A stretch of 64,000 nucleotides of DNA, taken from the NCBI GenBank assembly GCA_020634755.1, contig JACKBC010000014.1, positions 1 through 64,000 on the forward strand. Direction: 5' to 3'. Below the pieces are notes generated by a model. That model searched no databases. It was not told the origin of the DNA and saw nothing but the letters and a program-made list of their open reading frames with translations. Origin of the DNA: Caldilineaceae bacterium. GTDB taxonomy: Bacteria; Chloroflexota; Anaerolineae; Caldilineales; Caldilineaceae. Below, piece after piece: positions 36,368-43,734 of this stretch (position 1 is its first letter; each line of letters begins with the position of its first letter). The position numbers were made by a program, and so were the translations under genes.

Positions 36368-37051
36368 CTATTGCGAATTGGATTCGTCGTAGGCCGTCAC
36401 TACTTTTTGGAGCGTCTGTACCAGCCCGCTGACGCCACCGGGATATGGGATGCTGACACTGAGATCGGCCAGGTTTTGTGTGGCGGCGTTGGGGTCTGCA
36501 ATGTCTGTTTGGGCCAGAAGATAATTTTCGGGGACGCCAGTGCTGTTGGCGATGTAGCGGATGCTCATCCACGCATCAATTTGCGCCAGGCCCGGCGGCG
36601 TTGGGTTGGCGCGGAAGGCCAAGATGGCGGCCTGTACTTTGTCCACAATGGCCGGATATTCGCCGTGTTCGGACATGCCAAACCCGTAGCGACTGTTCAG
36701 CTGCCCCAGCGTGGGCTCCTCTTTGCTCTGCTCGCTGGGTATGCCAAGCTGTGCATAGAGAACCGACTCGGGGACACAAAAGGTAGCGCTGACAAGACGC
36801 AGCGTCATCCATGCTCGCACATCTTTCACATCGGCGGTCCCAGGGGCAAATGATTGTGTGCGCAGAAATTGTTCCCGCTGCGTGCTGATCACAATGTCGT
36901 TAACCACATAGACCAAAAAGCCAAAAAGGGTCACCACGGCCAGCGAACCAATGATGCGCCACGCCAGCAATTTGCCAATGGTGGCGTTGTCGATTGGGCG
37001 GTTGCGTACGGTTGATGAGGTGAAACGATGTTCGAGCTCTCGGGCATCCAT
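36368..37051 (-). CDS. Single-pass membrane protein with two tandem WMTLR/VPE repeats
   Basis: A 227-residue protein of unknown role. One membrane helix at about 33-56 follows a short cytoplasmic start (MDARELEHRF). Two similar segments of about 40 residues follow: VRAWMTLRLVSATFCVPESVLYAQLGIP and IDAWMSIRYIANSTGVPENYLLAQTDI. Both match a small helical motif (W-M-T-[LI]-R...V-P-E...L-A-Q) seen in membrane or iron-sulfur-linked proteins of anaerobes, which may be a peptide-binding or docking module. ATG 37051 is chosen because the extension upstream lacks a normal composition; no strong ribosome site is seen. Convergent with nothing; stands between the exporter and two-component genes. Confidence 0.65.
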   Translation of the reverse strand: MDARELEHRFTSSTVRNRPIDNATIGKLLAWRIIGSLAVVTLFGFLVYVVNDIVISTQREQFLRTQSFAPGTADVKDVRAWMTLRLVSATFCVPESVLYAQLGIPSEQSKEEPTLGQLNSRYGFGMSEHGEYPAIVDKVQAAILAFRANPTPPGLAQIDAWMSIRYIANSTGVPENYLLAQTDIADPNAATQNLADLSVSIPYPGGVSGLVQTLQKVVTAYDESNSQ

Positions 37052-37204
37052 TATTGTGTTGTGTTGTGTGTCTTGGCCGCTCCTTCCCCGCAATCCTCCT
37101 GCTCTCCCCATGACCCTAAGCGCAGCTTGGGCGGGAAGGGGGGAAGCACGCAAGTGCGAAAAGGGAGAGGCGCGGCCAAGCCCTATACATTGCTTGCGGC
37201 TTCT

Positions 37205-39034
37205 TTACTCGCCGGCTAGCACTTGGCTCCTGCGATACTGACTCATATATAAATCGTAATAGAAACCCTGCCGATCGAGCAACTCTTCGTGTGTGCCGCG
37301 TTCGATGATGCGGTGATCGTTGACCACTAGCACCTGGTCGGCGTTGCGAATGGTGCTGAGCCGGTGCGCAATCACAAATGAGGTGCGCCCCTCCATAAGC
37401 CGCAACAGCGCCTCTTGCAGATGGATCTCCGTGCGCGTGTCTACGCTGCTGGTGGCTTCGTCTAAAATGAGAATGCGCGGGTCAGCCAAGATGGCGCGCG
37501 CAATGGCCAAAAGCTGGCGCTGGCCCTGGCTAAAATTGTGGCCCTTTTCCGAAACCTGGGTGTGATAGCCATCGGGCAGCAGGCGAATAAAGCGGTCTGC
37601 ATTGGAAAGTCGGGCCGCCGCCATTACCTCTTCATCAGCGGCGTCAAGCCGACCGTAGCGAATGTTTTCCAGCACTGAGCCGGAAAAGAGGAACGTATCT
37701 TGCAACACAATGCCCAACTGTTGGCGCAGCGAATCTTGCTTGATCTGGCGCAGATCGCGGCCGTCCAGCCAAATGGCGCCTGCCGTCGCGTCGTAGAAGC
37801 GGCTGAGCAGGCTGATAATGGTGGTTTTACCGGCGCCGGTGGGTCCCACCAGCGCAATGGTCTGACCGGGTTGTGCTTCCAAACTGACGTCGATGAGCAC
37901 CGGTTTCCCCGGCGTGTATTCAAAACTCACGTTTTCGAATTTGACCGCGCCCTCTAATTTGACGGCCTGAGCATCGGGCGCATCCTGCACGGTGGGCACT
38001 GTATCCAGCACGGCGAAGATGCGTTCGGCGCCGGCCATGGCCGATTGCAGCCCGTTATAGAGCATGGCAATGGCGCGCATGGGGCGGAAGAAATTCATAA
38101 TGTAGATCACAAAGGTGGCAATGACGCCTACTTCCACCAGCCCCCGCAGCGCCAGCCAACCACCCAGCAGCGCCGTAATCGAAATGGTCAGCGTGCTCAT
38201 GGTGGTAAACATGGGCCCCAATGCGGCCGTAATGATATCGGCCTTGACCCCCACTTTGCGATACGCCAGGCTGGCCTCGGTAAACTTTTCCAGCGTGTCG
38301 GCTTCGCGCGCAAATGCTTTGACCACGCGGATGCCGGCAATATTCTCTTCCATGACGCCATTCATGTTGCCCAGATTGCGCTGCACCTGCCGAAACGCCA
38401 CGCGGCTGTGTTTGGTCACTAGCGCTGTGATCCAGAGCATAATCGGCAGCACGGTCACCGTCCCTAGCGCCAACTGCCAATTGAGCACGAACATGCTCAC
38501 CATAATGCCCGCAAAGAGCAAAATGTTGCCGGTAAATTCAATCAGCCCATCGGAAAGCGCCCGGTTGATGGCTTCGGTGTCGTTGGTCACGCGGCTCATC
38601 AGGTCGCCAGAACTGTGGCTGTCATGGTACGCCATGGAGAGGTGCTGTAAATACCCAAAAAGCTGGGCCCGAATGTCGGCCACCAGCCCCTGCCCCACGC
38701 CCACCATGAGCCGCCCTTGTAGAATGGCGCACAGCCCCACGCCAATATAGACTGCCAGCATGGTTAGCGCCAGCTGCGTCAAGCCGGACATGTCTTTGGG
38801 GATCACGTAGTTATCAATGGCGCGCCCCAGCAAAATGGGGCCGGTCAGGTTGCCCGCCGTGCTCAAGATTACCAGCCCGGCCACCAGCAGCAGGCGACCG
38901 CGATAGGGGCGCAAATAGGTCAACAAACGGCGCACGGTTGAGCGCGTGTTGGTGGCCGAATCTCCGGTTAAATTACCGCCGCCGCCCACGCCAAAGCGCA
39001 CGGCGTTCGGTCTTGAAGTGCCTTGTTGGGCCAT
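37205..39034 (-). CDS. ABC exporter subunit with catalytic Walker B (TM288/BmrD-like)
   Basis: A 609-residue half-transporter: six membrane helices (about 45-330) and one ATPase domain. Walker A GPTGAGKTT and Walker B ILILDEATSSVD carry the catalytic Glu, and the H-loop IAHRLST is normal. The signature is altered to FSQGQRQLL instead of LSGGQ. This is the expected counterpart of the upstream subunit, whose signature is normal but whose Glu and His are lost. Together they make a heterodimer with one working ATP site. The ATG at 39034 has GGAG seven bases upstream. Third gene of the marR operon, after a 96-bp spacer that holds two CGGGTTTCCCAA hairpins. Confidence 0.92.
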   Translation of the reverse strand: MAQQGTSRPNAVRFGVGGGGNLTGDSATNTRSTVRRLLTYLRPYRGRLLLVAGLVILSTAGNLTGPILLGRAIDNYVIPKDMSGLTQLALTMLAVYIGVGLCAILQGRLMVGVGQGLVADIRAQLFGYLQHLSMAYHDSHSSGDLMSRVTNDTEAINRALSDGLIEFTGNILLFAGIMVSMFVLNWQLALGTVTVLPIMLWITALVTKHSRVAFRQVQRNLGNMNGVMEENIAGIRVVKAFAREADTLEKFTEASLAYRKVGVKADIITAALGPMFTTMSTLTISITALLGGWLALRGLVEVGVIATFVIYIMNFFRPMRAIAMLYNGLQSAMAGAERIFAVLDTVPTVQDAPDAQAVKLEGAVKFENVSFEYTPGKPVLIDVSLEAQPGQTIALVGPTGAGKTTIISLLSRFYDATAGAIWLDGRDLRQIKQDSLRQQLGIVLQDTFLFSGSVLENIRYGRLDAADEEVMAAARLSNADRFIRLLPDGYHTQVSEKGHNFSQGQRQLLAIARAILADPRILILDEATSSVDTRTEIHLQEALLRLMEGRTSFVIAHRLSTIRNADQVLVVNDHRIIERGTHEELLDRQGFYYDLYMSQYRRSQVLAGE

Positions 39035-39055
39035 AAAAAACTCCTTCTTAATGAT

Positions 39056-39117
39056 CGGGTTTCCCAATCCGCCCTGCAAATGGTGTATCTTATATGTGAC
39101 GGGTTTCCCAACCCGCC
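39056..39117. repeat. Two copies of an 18-bp CGGGTTTCCCAA repeat
   Basis: CGGGTTTCCCAATCCGCC at 39056-39073 and CGGGTTTCCCAACCCGCC at 39100-39117. Each can form a CGGGTT/AACCCG hairpin. They lie between the two exporter genes and may tune the ratio of the subunits. The TTCCCAA core also occurs at 61414-61420. Confidence 0.55.
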
Positions 39118-39130
39118 GACTCGTGGTGCG

Positions 39131-41206
39131 CTACGCGGGCGCGTCTTCGCCCAGTTGGGAATAATAAATGTCCTGATAAATGGGGCTGCTGGCCAGCAGG
39201 TCGGCGTGAGCGCCACGGGCGGCAATGTGGCCGCCGTCCAGCACCAGGATTTGGTCGGCGTTGATGACGCTGCTGATGCGTTGGGCCACCACAAAGGTGG
39301 TGCGGCCCTGCATAAGTTTATCCAATGCGGCCTGCAAGCGTACCTCAGTCTCAAAATCAAGGGCGCTGGCGCTGTCATCTAGAATCAGAATAGAGGGGTC
39401 AATGAGCAGGGCGCGCGCAATGGCAACGCGCTGCTTCTGCCCGCCGGATAGATTGGCGCCGCGCGCCTCCACAATGCTCTCATAGCCGTCGGGCATGGCG
39501 GAGATAAAGTCGTGGGCCTGCGCCGCAATAGCCGCCGCTATGATTTCATCCATGCTGGCGTCGGGGCGGCCATAGGCAATGTTTTCGCGCACGGTGCCGC
39601 TGAAAAGCGTAGACTCCTGCAACACCATGCCAATGTGGCTGCGCAATACTTCGGGCGCCCACTGTCGCACATCCACATCGTCGATCAGGATGGCGCCATC
39701 GGTTACGTCGTAAAAGCGGGGCAGCAGGTTGATCAGCGTGCTCTTGCCCGAACCGGTGGCGCCCAGCAGGGCAATTTGCTGGCCCGGCTCCACGGCAAAG
39801 CTGACTTGACTGAGCACTTCTACGGCATTTGTGCCATATTGATTGGCTGCTGTTCCATTGGGCGTTATTCCATTGATGGCTGGATCATGGGCAGCACCAT
39901 TGGCAAATTGGCGGCCCGTTCCATTGGGCCCAACCGTGCTAGAATCCATCGCAGCGTCGTTTGCGTGGTGGTCATTGCGGCCGGCGTGAACCACTGACCC
40001 GGCGCCATTGCGATGATTCGGGGCAAAGCCGTTATCATCCACGGCAAAGTCATCCTCTTCGTTTTGGCGATTGTCGTAGTGGAACGACACTTTGTCGAAG
40101 ACAACTCGGCCTTGCATGACGCGTTTGGGCAACGTGCGTGTTTGTGATGAGCGTTCCTGTACGGCGTTCTCCGCGCTTTGGCCGGCGCCGTGGCCGTTTG
40201 ACGCCTCCGGCGTGGCATCCATACCCAAATAGGGAGTGGCCGCCCGCTGGATGCGCGGTTTGGAATCGATGAGCTCAAAATAGCGCTGGGCCGAGGCTTC
40301 GGCGCGCGACACCATCATGATCATGTTGCTCAAAAGCAGCAGTGGCGCCATGCCAATCATCAAATAGTTGTTGAAGGCGATTAGCTCACCCACCGTAAGC
40401 CGCCCGCCAATTACGCTGGCGCCGCCCCACCAGACAATGGCCACAATGCCCACGTTAGTAAAGAGCGCCAGCGAGGGCAGCGCCATGGCCATGAGCCTGC
40501 CTACCTGAATATTTTGGTCGCGATAGTCCAAGCTGCTGTCGATAAAGCGGTCGATTTCAAAGCGCTCGCGCACATAGGCCTTGACCACGCGCACGCCGGC
40601 CAGATTTTCCTGCACAATGGTGTTGAGCTTGGCTAGTTTTTGCTGCACCTGCACAAAGAGCGGCTGGGTGGTGCGCAGCAGCGTACGCAAGATTAGCCCC
40701 ATAATAGCGAGCAACACCAGCATAATCGAGGCCAGCTCCCAATCCGTTACAAAGAGCATCACCATGCTGCCGCCAATCATGAGCAGCGCCCGCAGCAGCA
40801 GCGCTAACCCGGCGCTGGAAAACATGCGCACCGTGTCCACGTCGCTAGAGAGGCGCGTCATGAGCTGGCCGGTTTGCATCCGGTCCAGGTCGGCATAGGA
40901 GAGCGATTGGATGTGGGTAAAAAGCTGGGTGCGCATGTCAAAGGCAATGCCTTGCGAAAGCTGCGCCCGCGCAAAGCCTTGGCCAAGCGTGGCCAGCGCA
41001 CCCAGCAGCGCCGAGCCAAACATGAGCGCCGACCCCCGATAAATGGCGTTCATGTTGCTGGCGCGGATGCCCTGATCCACAATGTACTGCATGAGCCGCG
41101 GCACCACCAGTTCCATGATCACCGGCAAAATTGTGGTGATTAGCCCAAAAAGCACAATTGTGCGATAGGGCTGCATAAATTGAATTGCACGTCGAAGAGC
41201 CTTCAT
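39131..41206 (-). CDS. ABC exporter subunit with degenerate ATP site and 83-residue insert (TM287/BmrC-like)
   Basis: A 691-residue half-transporter. Six membrane helices are followed by an ATPase domain whose Walker A (GATGSGKST) and signature (LSGGQKQRV) are normal. Walker B is ILILDDSASALD (Asp for Glu) and the H-loop is VVAQRISS (Gln for His), so its own site cannot hydrolyse ATP efficiently. Directly after the A-loop Tyr of VSFHYD an 83-residue Asn/Gly/Ala/His-rich segment (codons 39824-40072) replaces a loop of a few residues; the strand resumes at VEVLSQVSFAVEPGQ. Another unusual stretch (TPEASNGHGAGQSAENAVQE) precedes the domain. The ATG overlaps the marR stop (ATGA). Confidence 0.92.
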   Translation of the reverse strand: MKALRRAIQFMQPYRTIVLFGLITTILPVIMELVVPRLMQYIVDQGIRASNMNAIYRGSALMFGSALLGALATLGQGFARAQLSQGIAFDMRTQLFTHIQSLSYADLDRMQTGQLMTRLSSDVDTVRMFSSAGLALLLRALLMIGGSMVMLFVTDWELASIMLVLLAIMGLILRTLLRTTQPLFVQVQQKLAKLNTIVQENLAGVRVVKAYVRERFEIDRFIDSSLDYRDQNIQVGRLMAMALPSLALFTNVGIVAIVWWGGASVIGGRLTVGELIAFNNYLMIGMAPLLLLSNMIMMVSRAEASAQRYFELIDSKPRIQRAATPYLGMDATPEASNGHGAGQSAENAVQERSSQTRTLPKRVMQGRVVFDKVSFHYDNRQNEEDDFAVDDNGFAPNHRNGAGSVVHAGRNDHHANDAAMDSSTVGPNGTGRQFANGAAHDPAINGITPNGTAANQYGTNAVEVLSQVSFAVEPGQQIALLGATGSGKSTLINLLPRFYDVTDGAILIDDVDVRQWAPEVLRSHIGMVLQESTLFSGTVRENIAYGRPDASMDEIIAAAIAAQAHDFISAMPDGYESIVEARGANLSGGQKQRVAIARALLIDPSILILDDSASALDFETEVRLQAALDKLMQGRTTFVVAQRISSVINADQILVLDGGHIAARGAHADLLASSPIYQDIYYSQLGEDAPA

Positions 41207-41649
41207 GCCTCGTCTTGAACCTCCATTAATTGCATGAGATCGGCCAGCGCTGCGTCCAGATTGGCCAGCCTTTCGGGAGAGAGTTTCTCGATACGCCGCC
41301 GCAGCAGAGGAATACCGCCCATGGGCGTCTGCCCGGCTAGCTCAGCGCCTGCCGCCGTCACTTCCACAATGACCACGCGATTATCCGCCGCCGAGCGCGT
41401 GCGCGTGACGTAGCCCATTTCTTCCAGCTGCGAAATGACGGTGGATGCAGTGCTGGGGCTGTTGTAGAGAAATTCCTGCACCTGCCCCACTGTGGCCGGA
41501 CCCGATTCGGCTAAAAAGCGCAGCACGGAAAACTGTTTGGGCTTGATGCCTTTATCGTCCATCTGGCGCGCGTACAGCCGCAGATGCCGATTGATGAGCA
41601 GGAATTTGTGTACGGCCTGTTGGGCCAGGTTGGTATGTGCGGTAGTCAT
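41203..41649 (-). CDS. MarR-family transcriptional regulator
   Basis: A 148-residue winged-helix repressor. The DNA-binding region is about 35-105 (FSVLRFLAESGPATVGQVQEFL, SPSTASTVISQLEEMGYVTRTRSAADNRVVIVEVT), with dimer helices at both ends. It is the first gene of an operon with both exporter subunits (ATGA overlap), the standard arrangement in which the regulator represses export until a ligand binds. The 15-bp-period array at 41709-41768, 60-120 bp upstream, is a candidate operator. Confidence 0.92.
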   Translation of the reverse strand: MTTAHTNLAQQAVHKFLLINRHLRLYARQMDDKGIKPKQFSVLRFLAESGPATVGQVQEFLYNSPSTASTVISQLEEMGYVTRTRSAADNRVVIVEVTAAGAELAGQTPMGGIPLLRRRIEKLSPERLANLDAALADLMQLMEVQDEA

Positions 41650-41701
41650 GGCGGATGATTAGAATTTTCGATTTACAGATGGCTGAAGCAATTGTTTGTT
41701 T

Positions 41702-42010
41702 CTACGCAGAATATTTCGCTGACAAATATTTTGTCGACGAATATTTTTGCAAAGAATATTTCGTTGACGAAATAATACGGAAAGAAGGACGGGTTGTCAA
41801 GTTGCAGGATATAAAGGTGCGTTTTAGTTTAGCGACCGTAGCCTTCTTGCAAGAGGCGGGGACGGCGCCGGCTCGCGCAAACGCAGCGGTTGCCTCTTCC
41901 AGAAAGGCGTACATCTCGCCCCCAAAGTGAATGGCTTCCCGAGTATAAAAATCGCTTTGACGCAGCCACTCTATCTGTGTTAAGATATGTTGTTTATATC
42001 TGTCCATCAT
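41702..42010 (-). CDS. Doubtful small frame, possibly a gene remnant
   Basis: A 102-codon frame. The first 40 codons look protein-like (DRYKQHILTQIEWLRQSDFY, then TREAIHFGGEMYAFLEEA). The last third is simply the 15-bp array translated (STKYS LQKYS STKYL). No ribosome site and no family are recognised. It may be a decayed gene end or chance. Confidence 0.22.
   Translation of the reverse strand: MMDRYKQHILTQIEWLRQSDFYTREAIHFGGEMYAFLEEATAAFARAGAVPASCKKATVAKLKRTFISCNLTTRPSFRIISSTKYSLQKYSSTKYLSAKYSA
41709..41768. promoter_or_regulatory. Four 15-bp repeats upstream of marR (candidate operator array)
   Basis: Units GAATATTTCGCTGAC, AAATATTTTGTCGAC, GAATATTTTTGCAAA and GAATATTTCGTTGAC lie head to tail at 41709, 41724, 41739 and 41754. 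AATATT is a palindrome in each. The position 60-120 bp upstream of the marR-exporter operon suggests regulator binding; this is an inference. Confidence 0.5.
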
Positions 42011-42037
42011 GAATGATTACACAAAGAGGGGGCATCC

Positions 42038-42928
42038 ATGGCCATAGTGCGTACGCGGGTTGCGGATGACACATGGGTTTTTAAAAGTGAATTATATGTC
42101 GAGGTAAATGCGGGGCTGGTGGTCACGTCCGAAGGCGGTATTTTGATTGATACGCTGCCTTTTCCATCGGAGACGCAGCAGATCATCGATTTTGCCAAGC
42201 GCATTTGCCCGCAGGGCATAAAATATGTAGTCAACACCATTAGCCATGCCGATCATGTATATGGCTCATGTTTCTTTCCCGATGCTGAGCTGATTGCGCA
42301 CGAGCAATGCCGCGAGATGCTGATTAGCCATGGGTTTGAGGCGTTGGAATATGCCAAAGAGCAAACGCCGGAATTGCGCAATGTGGAGATTCGCTTGCCC
42401 AAGGTGGTTTTTGATGAGGGCATGGTGATTCGCCTGGGCGGCAAAACGGTGCATCTAATTCACTCACCGGGACCCAGCCCCGAAGTGTGCGTCGCCCATG
42501 TGCGCGAAGACAAAGTGCTTTTTGCCAGCGACTTGATGATGCCCGTGCCGTACATTGCCACACCCTTTAGCAATATTGATGATTTTAAAAATTCGCTGAA
42601 TAATCTGCACGATTACAATTTGGAATGTATTGTGCAGGGGCATGGCGACATTTTGTTGCGCGGCGAAGTAACCAGCAGCATCGAGGTGAGCACCGCCTAT
42701 CTGGTCGATATTCAAGAGCTTGTGGATCAGCTGACAAGCAGCGGCAAAACCCGACACGATCTGCTCAAACATGGCATTGAGCAATTTGAACGCAGCCGCA
42801 TTCCTTTGGGCGGGCTGGTCCAGCAATTCCACCAATCGAACCTGCTGCATCTGTGGGAAGAGGCGCGCACGGCCAAGCGCCAAAAGCGCAAGGCTGATGA
42901 GAATTTGGAACAAGAAGCGGTGGCTTAA
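42038..42928 (+). CDS. Metallo-beta-lactamase-fold protein with incomplete metal site
   Basis: A 296-residue MBL-fold protein. The motif HxHxDH reads ISHADH at 68-73, so the first His is Ile68. The next ligand, usually in HTPGHTPG, is HSPGPSPE, with Pro146 in place of the His. His70, Asp72, His73, Asp165 (FASDLMM) and His202 (VQGHGD) remain. Two of three ligands of the first zinc site are therefore gone while the second site is kept. A C-terminal helical region (about 225-296) ends in a basic stretch. AGAGGG is upstream of the ATG. Its stop overlaps the start of the RNase H-like gene by one base, so the two are co-translated. Confidence 0.82.
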   Translation: MAIVRTRVADDTWVFKSELYVEVNAGLVVTSEGGILIDTLPFPSETQQIIDFAKRICPQGIKYVVNTISHADHVYGSCFFPDAELIAHEQCREMLISHGFEALEYAKEQTPELRNVEIRLPKVVFDEGMVIRLGGKTVHLIHSPGPSPEVCVAHVREDKVLFASDLMMPVPYIATPFSNIDDFKNSLNNLHDYNLECIVQGHGDILLRGEVTSSIEVSTAYLVDIQELVDQLTSSGKTRHDLLKHGIEQFERSRIPLGGLVQQFHQSNLLHLWEEARTAKRQKRKADENLEQEAVA

Positions 42929-43722
42929 TGGGGATGGACGCAACCCAGCAGTCGGATATTGAGCAGATAGTGGAGATGGTGCGTTTGCTTGCGCCAGCGC
43001 AGCGGCGCCTGTTGCAGCGCCGTCTGCAAGTGAGCGGTTTGTGGGACACCGAGACGCTGCTCACCGATCAGAACCGGTTGCGCATTGCTCCGGCGCTGGG
43101 CGGGCAATTTCCGGTGGCCCCCGTTGCCTCGCCTGCGTCTCCTGCATCCACTCTTGAATCACCGCCCCCAGTGCAGGGGCGTCCTGCCGCAGCGGCAGAT
43201 GCTGAATATCATTCACCGATTCGCGGTCATCTGGTCGTGGCGGCGGCCAGTAGCGACGAAGCAGATGCGCCTACGACGCCCGATCCACACCAGATGATGC
43301 CGCTGCCTGGTCAAGCGCCCGAGCAGCCCATCCAAATTGTGTTTGATGGCGGGAGTCAGGGCAATCCCGGTCGCGGTTACGGCAGCTTTGCTATCGATTG
43401 GCCAGGCCAACCCCAGCAGATTATCCGCCCTCAATTCGGTGATAACGTGACTAACAACGAGGCCGAATACGATACGCTGATTGCCGCCCTGGAAACCGTG
43501 TTGCGCAAGTTGAGCGATCAGGGAATTGTGGCCAATTCGGCAAAGGTGCAGATCCGGGGCGATTCGTTGCTGGTCATCAACCAGGTGCTAGACAAATGGA
43601 AATGCAACGAAGACCGGCTGCGCGTGCGTCGCGATCGCGCCCGCAGCCTGCTTAGCCGTTTTGGTGCTTCGCAGCTGATCCACCATGGCCGTGAAAACAG
43701 CGTACGCGTATTGGGCCATTAG
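42928..43722 (+). CDS. RNase HI-like protein with long N-terminal region
   Basis: A 264-residue protein. The RNase H fold covers about 132-264: QIVFDGGSQGNPGRGYGSFAI (first Asp), TNNEAEYDTLIAALE (Glu) and VQIRGDSLLVINQV (Asp). The final segment reads HHGRENSVRVLGH and stops, where relatives have REN..AD followed by a helix, so the fourth acidic residue and last helix are missing. The first 130 residues hold a short helical part (IEQIVEMVRLLAPAQRRLLQRRLQ) and a Pro/Ala linker with no known fold. Coupled to the MBL-fold gene (TAATG). Nuclease activity is uncertain. Confidence 0.8.
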   Translation: MGMDATQQSDIEQIVEMVRLLAPAQRRLLQRRLQVSGLWDTETLLTDQNRLRIAPALGGQFPVAPVASPASPASTLESPPPVQGRPAAAADAEYHSPIRGHLVVAAASSDEADAPTTPDPHQMMPLPGQAPEQPIQIVFDGGSQGNPGRGYGSFAIDWPGQPQQIIRPQFGDNVTNNEAEYDTLIAALETVLRKLSDQGIVANSAKVQIRGDSLLVINQVLDKWKCNEDRLRVRRDRARSLLSRFGASQLIHHGRENSVRVLGH

Positions 43723-43734
43723 AACGTGCAACGC

